A model generated the notes under the pieces. That model was given only the letters and a program-made list of their open reading frames with translations, ran no database searches and had not been told where the DNA came from. From CAYLLT01 sp964591605 (GTDB lineage Bacteria > Planctomycetota > Phycisphaerae > UBA1845 > PWPN01), in the NCBI GenBank assembly GCA_964591605.1, contig CAZQEN010000003.1:1-55280 (forward strand): a stretch of DNA of 55,280 nt, given 5' to 3'. A program made the translations under genes and the position numbers. Positions 7,636 to 15,610 of the stretch are shown here, in pieces; position 1 is the stretch's first letter, and the number at the start of each line of letters is the position of its first letter.

Positions 7636-8453
7636 TGGAAACGCCCGCGCAGATCCTTGCCAGAGCCGGGATCAGATGCCAACCGATCTCGCCGCTCAAG
7701 ACAATGGACGGACCATTGATCGAAAGAGTGGTTGTATCCGGATCGTCAGCCGTGCGCGCGTGGCAAGTACTCCGTGATGCTGCCGCAAAGACAGGCCGCT
7801 GGCCGCTCGTCACGGGGACGCCGGACGATCAGGAGCATCTGAGTGATCTGCTCCAGATCAATTCAGAGCATCCCGTGATGGAGATTCTGAAGTATGCTGA
7901 GGCACTGGACGCGCGCGAATGGTTGAGCAAGCAACGCGATCTTGATGAGGCAACTTTTGCCGAGTTCGGCGGGCTTGACCTGCCCGAAGTTCTGGATGCG
8001 GCAGTCAGCGGCGCGCAGGACGAGATGCTCACGGCTCGCGTCGAATGGCCAAGCAGACCGTCTGTTCTGGATTCACCCTTTTACACCATTTCTGACAGTC
8101 GGAACAATCAGCCACTGCCGCAGGTCGTTCTTGCGCTGCCACCGACGGCGAATCCCTGTGAAACACCGGCGTGGATGCGTTTTGGAAACTTTAACGATTG
8201 TCCTGAGCCGGCAGTGCACGTCGCGATGATCCAATACTGGCAGGAGTGGTGTCAGATCGAACCAGTGTGTCTCACGGGCGATGTCCTTGAGTTTGCCGTG
8301 AGTCGTCCTCCCGTAACACCCGAAGCGTCTCGGGCTTTGGCACTTGAGCAGTACACGTACTGTCATGACATTGTTGTTCAGGGAACACAAACGGTGGACG
8401 CGCTCGCGGTCGAACTGTGGGGATCACCGAAATGGTTCTTCTGGTGGGATTGA
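7635..8453 (+). CDS. DUF4253 domain protein
   Basis: 272 residues from the ATG at 7635, which overlaps the MoxR stop codon. The C-terminal ~110 residues match DUF4253: a histidine/tryptophan segment (HVAMIQYWQEWCQIEPV), a TGDVLEF block, an ALEQYTYCHDIV block, and the closing WFFWWD. The N-terminal part (GRWPLVTG at ~55) also fits the family. Function is unknown; DUF4253 proteins are often encoded near toxin-immunity or SUKH-like loci, but nothing here proves such a role. Codons are less biased to G or C at third positions than in the neighbouring MoxR gene, which suggests a later arrival in the operon. Confidence 0.8.
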   Translation: METPAQILARAGIRCQPISPLKTMDGPLIERVVVSGSSAVRAWQVLRDAAAKTGRWPLVTGTPDDQEHLSDLLQINSEHPVMEILKYAEALDAREWLSKQRDLDEATFAEFGGLDLPEVLDAAVSGAQDEMLTARVEWPSRPSVLDSPFYTISDSRNNQPLPQVVLALPPTANPCETPAWMRFGNFNDCPEPAVHVAMIQYWQEWCQIEPVCLTGDVLEFAVSRPPVTPEASRALALEQYTYCHDIVVQGTQTVDALAVELWGSPKWFFWWD

Positions 8454-8458
8454 GGGAT

Positions 8459-8710
8459 GAAGCGAGGAGGTATTCAGCACCAAAGGTGCTGTGGCCTCCA
8501 GCCCAGGGTTGCTCCGAGCCCGATGAAATCGGGATCGGAGCTACCCTGGGTCGCTGACGCGATGTGATTAGAACCCTGAAAGGGTTCGGCCGAAACCCCG
8601 TTGGGGTTTGGGCACGCGTGGGTCGGCTACCCAGGGTAGACCCGACTCGCGTCGGGCCAACCCTGGGCTGGAGGACAGAACGCCGTTGGCGTTCCAGAGG
8701 CGGCCAGTAT
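8459..8710. repeat. Mosaic of short palindromes (family D)
   Basis: The 273-base gap between the DUF4253 gene and the next small gene is almost entirely a chain of palindromes: GCACCAAAGGTGC, a large stem from CAGCCCAGGGTTGCTCCGA to TCGGAGCTACCCTGGGT (8499-8551), AACCCTGAAAGGGTT, AACCCCGTTGGGGTT, a second large stem with CTACCCAGGGTAG and CCAACCCTGGGCTGG (8627-8671), and AACGCCGTTGGCGTT. This is the style of dispersed repeats in planctomycete and related genomes. No gene is seen within it. Confidence 0.85.
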
Positions 8711-8726
8711 CGCCCCGGAGGTAACG

Positions 8727-8918
8727 ATGAGTGACGCTCAACCGAGACCAGGCTGGACGACGAACGATCTGAAGCGGGGGATCGAGGATGGCCTGAAAGA
8801 CCTCGATCAGGGCCGGTATCTGGAATTTGACGAACCGGGCCTTCGGCGTTTCGTCGAGGAGATGAAGAGAGCCCTGGACGCGCGGTGGGTTGGTCGTCGA
8901 GACCCGAGTTCCGAGTAG
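8727..8918 (+). CDS. Small protein resembling the C-terminal half of a ParD-type antitoxin
   Basis: 63 residues with a strong ribosome site (GGAGGT five bases before the ATG). The core GIEDGLKDLDQGRYLEFDEP, followed by GLRRFVEEMKRAL, resembles the tail of ParD/CopG-type antitoxins, the part that wraps its toxin; the ribbon-helix-helix DNA-binding half is absent. No ParE-like toxin is adjacent. It could be a decayed antitoxin, an orphan anti-toxin peptide or an unrelated small helical protein. It sits between repeat DNA and the DUF5682 gene, 7 bases before that start. Confidence 0.55.
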   Translation: MSDAQPRPGWTTNDLKRGIEDGLKDLDQGRYLEFDEPGLRRFVEEMKRALDARWVGRRDPSSE

Positions 8919-8925
8919 ACGATTC

Positions 8926-11604
8926 ATGGCTGCAGCGATTGAAAGCACAGTCCACGTTCTCGGCATCCGCCATCACGGCCCGGGCTCGGCCCGGAGCGTG
9001 CGGCATGCGCTGGAGGCGCTGCGGCCGGACGCGGTGCTGGTGGAGGGGCCGCCGGATGCGGGCGGGGAGCTGATCACGCTGGCGGCGCATGAGGCGATGC
9101 GGCCGCCGGTGGCGATTCTGACGTATGCGGTGGACGAGCCGCAGCTNNNNNNNNNNNNNNNNNNNNNNNNNNNNNNNNNNNNNNNNNNNNNNNNNNNNNN
9201 NNNNNNNNNNNNNNNNNNNNNNNNNNNNNNNNNNNNNNNNNNNNNNCGCGCTCAAAGAGCCGCGGGCTTTCCCGGCGCGCCGGGACGCGGTCCCGCGGAC
9301 GAGGCGAACCCTCCGTCGCGAGACGATGCTCCGCCGCAAAGAGCCGCGGGCTTCAGCCCGCGCGGTCCTTCGGATGGGGTGAGCGCTTCACCTCCCGTGG
9401 ATGCTCCGCCCGGGGGATCGCCCGCGTCACCGGAGGATGCTTCGTCGGCTCAAACTTCGGCGCCGCCGCCCGATGAGAGCACGCCCGGCGGAGTCACCGG
9501 TGGCGCGACGCCGCAGGCGCGCGAACCCTCCATCCGCGAAGACCCTCTGGGTCACCTCGCCCGCGCCGCCGGCTACAGCGACGGCGAGAAGTGGTGGGAA
9601 GCGATCGTCGAACAGCGGCGCGAAGTGAGCGATGTATTCGCGGGCGTGCTGGAGGCGATGGCGGCGCTGCGGGCGGAGGTCGACGACGACACAGGGGTCG
9701 CGCCATCCGACGCCGCTGTGCCCGTCCTCCGTGAAGAAGCTAAGTTGATGGAGCAGCGGCGCGAGGCGGCCATGCGCCAGGCCATCCGTGCGGCGCAGAA
9801 GGAGGGCTTCCAGCGCATTGCAGTCGTCTGCGGGGCGTGGCATGCGCCGGTGCTGAGCAGCGGGTGTGGCACCGGCGTCCCGCCGGTGGATCCAAGGTGT
9901 GGCACCGGCGTCTCGCCGGTGGATCCAAGGTGTGGCACCGACGTCTCGCCGGTGCAAGCCGGCGAAGCCGGCGTTCCGGGAACCAAACCCGCTTTCACCG
10001 CCAAAGCCGATGCCGAGCTGCTCAAGGGCCTGCCGAAACTCAAGGTGAGCTCGACATGGGTCCCCTGGACCTACGGCCGGCTCGCCTCGGCGAGCGGCTA
10101 CGGCGCGGGGATCGACTCGCCCGGCTGGTACGAGCATCTCTGGATGCATTCGCAGCCCGCAGCGCCTGGGACTTCGCCGTGGCCGGACGCCGCGACGACG
10201 CACTGGCTCTCCCGCGTGGCCGCGCTGCTGCGCGAGGCCGACCTCGACGCCTCGCCCGCGCAGATCATCGACTCGGTGCGGATGGTTCACAACCTCACCG
10301 CCATCCGCAACCGCTACGCCCCCGGCCTGGCGGAGATGAACGACGCCTGCCTGGCGGTGCTGTGCCACGGCAACGACGCCCCGCTGCGGCTCATCCACCG
10401 CCGGCTCATCGTGAGCGAGCGCCTGGGCGAGGTGCCCGAGGAGACGCCGACGGTCCCGCTGCAGCGAGACCTCCAGCAGCAGCAGAAATCGCTCCGTCTG
10501 CCCGCGACAGCCGAAGAGAAGGTGTACGATCTGGATCTTCGCAAAGAGAACGACCTGGCCCGCAGCCGCCTGCTTCACCGGCTTAGGATCCTCGCGATTC
10601 CCTGGGGCGACATGGAATCCGCGGGCGGCAAGAAGGGCACGTTCCACGAGATCTGGCGTGTGCTCTGGAAGCCCGAGTTCGCCGTCGCGCTGATCGAGGC
10701 GAGCGTCTGGGGAAACACGGTGCTCGACGCGGCGGCGGCCCGCGTGCGCCACGACGCCGCCGAGGCCAAAGAGCTCGCTCCGCTCACACAAATGCTCAAC
10801 GCGTCGCTGCTGGCGGACCTGCCGGCCGCAATCGACGAACTGATGCAGCGCGTGCAGGACACGGCGGCGGTGACGGCGGACGTTTTGCAGATGATGGACG
10901 CGGCCGAGCCGCTCGTGCGCGTCGCACGGTATGGCGATGTCCGCGGCACCGCAGTCACCATGGTGCAGGACGTCGTGCGGGGGCTCATCGCCCGCATCTG
11001 CGTCGGCCTGCCCGCCGCGTGCAGCTCGCTCGACGACGAGGCGGCCGGACAGATGGCGGGTCGTCTGGCCCGCGTGCACCAGGCCATCGGCCTGCTCGAA
11101 GACGCCGACCGGCAATCGCAATGGAACGGCGTGCTCGAACAACTGGCCGATGACCGACATTCGTCGGCTCGAGGGGGCCTCCACGGCCTGGTCGCGGGCA
11201 AATCGGTTCGGCTGCTGCACGACGGGGCGAAGTGGGACGCCGACCGGCTCGCCCGCGGCATGTCGCTCGCGCTGTCGCCGGCGCAGGAGCCGGCGTACTG
11301 CGCGGCCTGGCTGGAGGGTTTCCTGAGCGGCAGCGGCCTGGTCCTCGTGCACGATCCGCGCCTCTGGCAGATCGTCGACGCGTGGGTGATTCAGCTCGCG
11401 GCCGAGCGCTTCACGGAGGTTCTCCCGCTCCTGCGGCGCACGTTCTCGACGTTCAGCGCTCCCGAACGTCGCCAGATGGGCCAGCGCGCCCGCTCGCACG
11501 ATGGCGCCGCGGCGACGTTCGCCGCACCCGGCGACGCCGCCGGCATCGACATCGAGCGCGCGGATCGTGTGCTGCCATTGTTGGCGAAGATCCTCGGCGT
11601 TTAG
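8926..11604 (+). CDS. DUF5682 family protein, interrupted by an assembly gap
   Basis: About 890 residues if the 100-base gap at 9147-9246 has its true length, which is not assured. I chose the ATG at 8926 because MAAAIESTVHVLGIRHHGPG begins the conserved core directly; an upstream TTG at 8890 adds only 12 unconserved residues. The opening VLGIRHHGPGSARS, VLVEGPP and VAILTYAVD are characteristic of DUF5682 proteins, which accompany MoxR, SWIM and VWA genes (yehM in E. coli). After the gap a proline- and alanine-rich stretch encoded partly by repeats precedes a conserved helical body (GEKWWEAIVEQRR, VVCGAWHAP). Three 11-residue repeats follow at 9864-9962. No catalytic site is proven. Confidence 0.8.
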   Translation: MAAAIESTVHVLGIRHHGPGSARSVRHALEALRPDAVLVEGPPDAGGELITLAAHEAMRPPVAILTYAVDEPQXXXXXXXXXXXXXXXXXXXXXXXXXXXXXXXXXXRAQRAAGFPGAPGRGPADEANPPSRDDAPPQRAAGFSPRGPSDGVSASPPVDAPPGGSPASPEDASSAQTSAPPPDESTPGGVTGGATPQAREPSIREDPLGHLARAAGYSDGEKWWEAIVEQRREVSDVFAGVLEAMAALRAEVDDDTGVAPSDAAVPVLREEAKLMEQRREAAMRQAIRAAQKEGFQRIAVVCGAWHAPVLSSGCGTGVPPVDPRCGTGVSPVDPRCGTDVSPVQAGEAGVPGTKPAFTAKADAELLKGLPKLKVSSTWVPWTYGRLASASGYGAGIDSPGWYEHLWMHSQPAAPGTSPWPDAATTHWLSRVAALLREADLDASPAQIIDSVRMVHNLTAIRNRYAPGLAEMNDACLAVLCHGNDAPLRLIHRRLIVSERLGEVPEETPTVPLQRDLQQQQKSLRLPATAEEKVYDLDLRKENDLARSRLLHRLRILAIPWGDMESAGGKKGTFHEIWRVLWKPEFAVALIEASVWGNTVLDAAAARVRHDAAEAKELAPLTQMLNASLLADLPAAIDELMQRVQDTAAVTADVLQMMDAAEPLVRVARYGDVRGTAVTMVQDVVRGLIARICVGLPAACSSLDDEAAGQMAGRLARVHQAIGLLEDADRQSQWNGVLEQLADDRHSSARGGLHGLVAGKSVRLLHDGAKWDADRLARGMSLALSPAQEPAYCAAWLEGFLSGSGLVLVHDPRLWQIVDAWVIQLAAERFTEVLPLLRRTFSTFSAPERRQMGQRARSHDGAAATFAAPGDAAGIDIERADRVLPLLAKILGV
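9147..9246. other. Assembly gap of 100 N
   Basis: A run of exactly 100 N inside the DUF5682 gene, a placeholder of unknown true length. The right side begins within repeat DNA, the likely cause of the break. The frame happens to continue across it. Confidence 0.99.
9247..9378. repeat. Palindromic repeat pair (family K) inside the DUF5682 gene
   Basis: AAAGAGCCGCGGGCTTTC appears at about 9252-9269 and AAAGAGCCGCGGGCTTCAG at about 9338-9356; the second continues into CCCGCGCGG, making a hairpin. The unit is translated as QRAAGF in both places. It lies at the edge of the assembly gap. Confidence 0.7.
9864..9962 (+). repeat. Three tandem 33-base units (family B) inside the DUF5682 gene
   Basis: Units at 9864-9896, 9897-9929 and 9930-9962 each hold the palindrome CACCGGCG-TCTCG-CCGGTG or a one-base variant. 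Because 33 is a multiple of three, they encode near-identical 11-residue peptides (CGTGVPPVDPR, CGTGVSPVDPR, CGTDVSPVQAG). A single inverted copy lies at 13047-13065. Confidence 0.9.
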
Positions 11605-11650
11605 CCGGCGTCTGAGAAACGCCGCGCCGCCCGCGGAGGAGTGGCCCATT

Positions 11651-11711
11651 TGTGGTGCAGGCGTCCCGCCTGCACGTGCAGCCGGGATCCCGATGTCCAT
11701 CGGGACACCAC
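11651..11711. repeat. Palindromic repeat (family C) upstream of the VWA gene
   Basis: The palindrome GCAGGCGTCCCGCCTGC is followed by GGGATCCCGATGTCCATCGG and a flanking ACACCACA. A related copy is at 41469-41496. It separates the DUF5682 stop from the VWA start. Confidence 0.75.
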
Positions 11712-11751
11712 AGTCGGCGGCCGCAACGGATGCTTTCAATGGATGGATGAA

Positions 11752-12927
11752 ATGATGGCAGATCCACAAGAACGTCTGCGGCGCTGGCGGCTGATCCTGG
11801 GCGGCGAGGAGGCCGATGGTACTGGAGTCTCGCTCAGCAGCGGCGATCTGGGCATCGACCGGGCGCTCCAGGCGCTGTATGGCGTGGGCGATGGTGAGCG
11901 GCGCGGGGGACTGGGGGCGTCCGCCCCGAGCGTCGTGCGCTGGCTGGACGACGTGCGGACGTACTTCCCCAAGTCGGTCGTGCGCGTCATGCAGCAGGAC
12001 GCGATTCAGCGGCTCGACCTGCAGCGGCTGCTGCTCGAGCCCGAGATGCTCGAGGCGGTCGAACCCGACGTGCACCTGGTCTCGACGCTGCTGTCGCTCT
12101 CGCACGTCATGCCCAACCGCACGCGCGACACGGCCCGGCAGGTCGTTTCAAAAGTCGTTGAAGACTTGAAACGCCGGCTCGAAAACCCGCTGCGCCAGGC
12201 GGTGATCGGCGCCCTCAACCGCGCCACGCGCAACCGCCGCCCGCGGCATCGCGAGATCGACTGGCACCGCACGATCCGCGCCAATCTCCAGCATTACCAG
12301 CCGCAGTACCGCACGATCGTGCCGCACACGCGGATCGGCTACGGCCGGCGGCGATCTTCGCTGCGCGACATCATCCTGTGCGTCGATCAGAGCGGCTCGA
12401 TGGCCGCCTCGGTCGTCTACTCGGGCGTGTTCGGCGCGGTGCTCGCCTCACTGCCGGCCGTCCGCACACAGATGGTCGTCTTCGACACCGCCGTCGTCGA
12501 TCTGACCGAGAACCTCACCGACCCGGTCGAGCTCCTCTTCGGCACGCAGCTCGGCGGCGGCACCGATATCCACCGGGCGCTGACCTACTGCCACGGCCTG
12601 ATCCGCCGGCCCACCGACACGATCCTCGTCCTCATCACCGACCTCTATGAGGGCGGCGACCGCGAGGGCATGCTCAAGCAGGCCGCCTCGATCATCGGCT
12701 CGGGCGTGCAGCTCGTCGTGCTCCTGGCCCTCAGCGACGAGGGCGCCCCGTCCTACGACCACACGCACGCGGCCGCCCTCTCGGGCATGGGCGCCCCCTG
12801 CTTCGCCTGCACGCCCGACCTGTTCCCCGACATGATGGCCGCCGCCATCGCCCGCCAGGACCTGCGCCAGTGGGCCGCCCGCAGCGGGATCGCCGCCAGC
12901 CTGGCCGCGGAAGCGACGGGTCCATGA
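11752..12927 (+). CDS. VWA-domain protein, partner of the MoxR ATPase
   Basis: 391 residues from the ATG at 11752; 11755 and 11743 are also in frame, and an ATG further up at 11641 would read through repeat DNA. The N-terminal ~190 residues are helical and rich in arginine. The VWA domain has an intact metal-ion-dependent adhesion site, DQSGS near residue 212 plus the later GGGTDIHRAL threonine loop and ITDLYEGG. This architecture (helical domain then CoxE-like VWA) fits the partner of MoxR ATPases and corresponds to yehP in E. coli. It is the last gene of the cluster and would supply metal- or substrate-binding to the ATPase. Confidence 0.9.
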   Translation: MMADPQERLRRWRLILGGEEADGTGVSLSSGDLGIDRALQALYGVGDGERRGGLGASAPSVVRWLDDVRTYFPKSVVRVMQQDAIQRLDLQRLLLEPEMLEAVEPDVHLVSTLLSLSHVMPNRTRDTARQVVSKVVEDLKRRLENPLRQAVIGALNRATRNRRPRHREIDWHRTIRANLQHYQPQYRTIVPHTRIGYGRRRSSLRDIILCVDQSGSMAASVVYSGVFGAVLASLPAVRTQMVVFDTAVVDLTENLTDPVELLFGTQLGGGTDIHRALTYCHGLIRRPTDTILVLITDLYEGGDREGMLKQAASIIGSGVQLVVLLALSDEGAPSYDHTHAAALSGMGAPCFACTPDLFPDMMAAAIARQDLRQWAARSGIAASLAAEATGP

Positions 12928-13046
12928 CCCCCGGTCTCCCACACAGCGAGGAAAGGCCGGTTCTCTGAACCCAGTCAGGCGCAACGAGCTTTGATGACGT
13001 TTCCGCTGACTTTGCCCATCGGTGGCTGAGCAAGACGCTCCCTTTG

Positions 13047-13065
13047 CACCGGCGAGACGCCGGTG
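13047..13065. repeat. Single family B palindrome
   Basis: CACCGGC-GAGAC-GCCGGTG is the inverted form of the unit repeated at 9864-9962. It lies 30 bases beyond the end of the APC permease gene, where it may help end that transcript. Confidence 0.75.
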
Positions 13066-13095
13066 CCACCATCCAGGGACCGCCCGTAGGATGCA

Positions 13096-14421
13096 TCACG
13101 CCCTGGGGGCCGCCGGGCGCCTGTGCAGAAGCTGGCTGATCGCGTACAGCGGCAGGCCGGCGAGCAGGATTCCCAGGGCCGCGAGGGCCACCCACGGCCG
13201 GTACACGACCGCGCTGTAGGCCAGAAACGCGCACACGACACAGAAGATCACGGGCGTGATCGGATAGCCGGGCATCTGATACGGCCGGGGGAGTTCGGGG
13301 TGCCGCCGGCGGAGCACCATCAGCGCGAGCGTGGTCGCCAGCAGGAATAGATACACCGGCGCGGCCGTGTACAGAATCGTATCGAGGAAGGAGCCGAGCA
13401 CCGCGATGATCACGATCGCAATCGCCCCCTGAAGCAGCAGCGCACGCACCGGCGTGCCCGTCCTCGCATCCCAGCGGCCCAGCGGCGCGAAGAGGCGATG
13501 GTCGCGGCCGACCGCATACGAAATCCGCGCCCCGGTGAAAACCAGCCCGTTCACGGCTCCCAGCGCGGAGACGCAGACCAGCGCACTGATCAGCGCCGGG
13601 GCTTTCGCCGGGAAGACCGTGGAAATCGTCTGCGTGGCCACCGCCCGGGAGGCCGTCAGGCCCTCGTAGCCCAGCGCGTAGAGATACGCCCCGTTCACCA
13701 CCAGATAGAGCGCCGTCACCGACGCCGTCCCCAGCACCAGTGCGCGGACAATGTTCCGGTGCGGATGGACCACCTCCGCCGCGACGTAGGCCATCTCGTT
13801 CCAGCCCCCGAACGTGAACAGGACGAGGATCATCGCCAGGCTCAGCGGCAGCGGCTCGACGGAAGCGGCGGTCACTTCCCGCACCGGAGCCATGAACGCG
13901 ACGACCACGACCGCCGTCAACCCCAGAACCTTCGTCGCGGTGAGCACATTCTGCGTCCATTTGCCCCGGCTGACACCCAGCACGTTCACGACAGTCAGCA
14001 CGGCGACCGCCGCCGCCGCGTACACCTGCTGCCCGTGCGGAAACGCCCCGCCCGCCAGCGGGTCGTAGATCGCACACGCATACGTGGCGAACGCAAACGC
14101 CATCACCACGATGTCACCCGGCCGCACGATCGCGAGTTGAATCCACCCGAAGAGGAACCCCGCCCAGCGGCCGTAGGCCCGGGTGAGATACGCGTAGTCG
14201 CCGCCCTCCTGCGGATAGGCGCTGGCCAGCTCCGCGTAGCCCAGCGCACCGCACAGCGACAGCAGCCCGCCGACCAGCCACAGCATCAGCAGGCCGCTGC
14301 CGCCCGAGACGCCCCGGGCGATGTCGGGCGGCATCTGGTAAATGCCCGCGCCAACCACGATGCCCACGATCAGGCAGATTGAGTCCAGCAGCGTCAGCTC
14401 TCGGCGCGGTGCGGCATTCAT
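13096..14421 (-). CDS. APC-superfamily amino acid permease
   Basis: 441 residues, almost entirely hydrophobic with about 12 predicted membrane helices. The first helix has the glycine-rich, unwound motif of the family (GIVVGAGIYQMP, residues ~19-30), and the helix 2-3 region has GALGYAELASAYPQEGGDYAYL, the usual APC consensus loop. It would be a secondary transporter in the inner membrane that brings in or exchanges amino acids or polyamines; the substrate cannot be read. The start is the ATG at 14421. It stands alone: the neighbours are the VWA gene, which converges on it, and the O-methyltransferase 151 bases upstream. Confidence 0.88.
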   Translation of the reverse strand: MNAAPRRELTLLDSICLIVGIVVGAGIYQMPPDIARGVSGGSGLLMLWLVGGLLSLCGALGYAELASAYPQEGGDYAYLTRAYGRWAGFLFGWIQLAIVRPGDIVVMAFAFATYACAIYDPLAGGAFPHGQQVYAAAAVAVLTVVNVLGVSRGKWTQNVLTATKVLGLTAVVVVAFMAPVREVTAASVEPLPLSLAMILVLFTFGGWNEMAYVAAEVVHPHRNIVRALVLGTASVTALYLVVNGAYLYALGYEGLTASRAVATQTISTVFPAKAPALISALVCVSALGAVNGLVFTGARISYAVGRDHRLFAPLGRWDARTGTPVRALLLQGAIAIVIIAVLGSFLDTILYTAAPVYLFLLATTLALMVLRRRHPELPRPYQMPGYPITPVIFCVVCAFLAYSAVVYRPWVALAALGILLAGLPLYAISQLLHRRPAAPRA

Positions 14422-14572
14422 GGTGTGTACTCAGCGCTGAGACCCGGTCGATCCCGGTGGCTGGTCCCGTTTTCGGTATCACCGTCCCGTAACGCCCGCC
14501 ACAGGGGGCGGCCGCGACCGGCACCGTCCGGGTTCCTTGACGATGCGTGGAGCGTGCCGGCGTCAACCGGTT

Positions 14573-15514
14573 TCAGTGCTTCTTGAGCGTCACGCCGATG
14601 CCCGAGTCGCTGAGCGTCACGAACAGCGTCTCGAGGTTGGGGTCCGTGGTGATGGCCTTGACGTAACGCGGGTCAGCCTGCCGCAGGCTCATGTTGTGGG
14701 CGACAATCAGCCCGCCCGGCCGTACCAGCGGCAGCAGCTTCTGGAGGTAGTCGATGTATCCCTCCTTGTCGGCATCGAGGAACAGGATGTCGATCGGGTC
14801 TTTGAGCTGCTTCACTTCGTCGTGGGCATCGCCCTCGACCAGCGTCACCAGGGAGTCGACCCCGGCGCGTTTGAAGTTCTGACGGGCCAGCGCGGCCCGC
14901 CCGGCATCGATTTCAAAGGTCGTCAGCTTCCCGCCGGTCTTGCCCAGGGCCAGGCACATCCAGATGCCCGAGTAACCGTGCGACGTGCCGATCTCGACGA
15001 CATTCCTGGCCCCGACGCATTCCACCAGCATCCGCAGGAACCGCCCATCGTCGAGCGGGACGCTCATCATCCCGCGGCGGTTCTGGTTCATCTCCTCGAG
15101 CACGGCGAAGATCTTCTTCTCGGCATCGTCCTTGGGCAGCGGAGCCGCGCCGGCGACGGCGTCGCGCTGCCCGCCCGGCGGCCGATCGCCGGCTCCGGGG
15201 CCGCCCCGCCGTCCCCCGTCGCGTCCTTCGCGCGGCCCAAGCGCAGGCCGCAACTCCTCAGGCGAGAGCGCCCCGTCGCCGCTGCGGTCCAGGGCGGCCA
15301 GGCTCGCACTCGCATTCTTCAGCTCGGCGGCCGAGATAGTTCCATCCTTGTCCGTATCCAGGGCTGCAATCAGCGGGCTGGGAGGCGGCCCGCCCGGCGG
15401 GGGTCCGAACTGATTGCCGCCCAGCTGCGCGGGGGGTCCGCCCTGTTGGGCAATCGCCAGACCGACTGCCAGTGCCGCCAGCAACGAGGTTCCGACCAGA
15501 AGCTGAGTTCTCAT
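14573..15514 (-). CDS. Exported EF-hand / O-methyltransferase fusion
   Basis: 313 residues from the ATG at 15514; a TTG four codons earlier is the alternative. An N-terminal hydrophobic stretch (LLAALAVGLAIA) ending near residue 23 looks like a signal peptide. Two EF-hand calcium loops follow: DTDKDGTISAAEL (53-65) and DRSGDGALSPEEL (76-88), set in glycine/proline-rich linkers. Residues ~125-313 form a class I O-methyltransferase of the caffeoyl-CoA/catechol type, with VVEIGTSHGYSG (172-183) and LFLDADK (244-250), whose acidic residues bind the metal. A methyltransferase needing SAM is unexpected outside the cytoplasm, so either it is anchored facing inward or its ligand differs. No operon partner. 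Confidence 0.8.
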   Translation of the reverse strand: MRTQLLVGTSLLAALAVGLAIAQQGGPPAQLGGNQFGPPPGGPPPSPLIAALDTDKDGTISAAELKNASASLAALDRSGDGALSPEELRPALGPREGRDGGRRGGPGAGDRPPGGQRDAVAGAAPLPKDDAEKKIFAVLEEMNQNRRGMMSVPLDDGRFLRMLVECVGARNVVEIGTSHGYSGIWMCLALGKTGGKLTTFEIDAGRAALARQNFKRAGVDSLVTLVEGDAHDEVKQLKDPIDILFLDADKEGYIDYLQKLLPLVRPGGLIVAHNMSLRQADPRYVKAITTDPNLETLFVTLSDSGIGVTLKKH

Positions 15515-15610
15515 GAGATGTCCCAATCGTTCTGTAGTGCAGCAGATCCGGCGCGGACCTTCCGCGCCCTGTTCTCATGAAACGTATACCCCGCCCTGCT
15601 CTCTACAGGC

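Noticed and set aside
9427..12105. 892-codon minus-strand open frame
   Set aside because: It is antisense to the DUF5682 and VWA genes, crosses the gap between them, and has shadow composition (Arg, Ala, Gly, His) with no domain; the plus-strand genes are clearly real.
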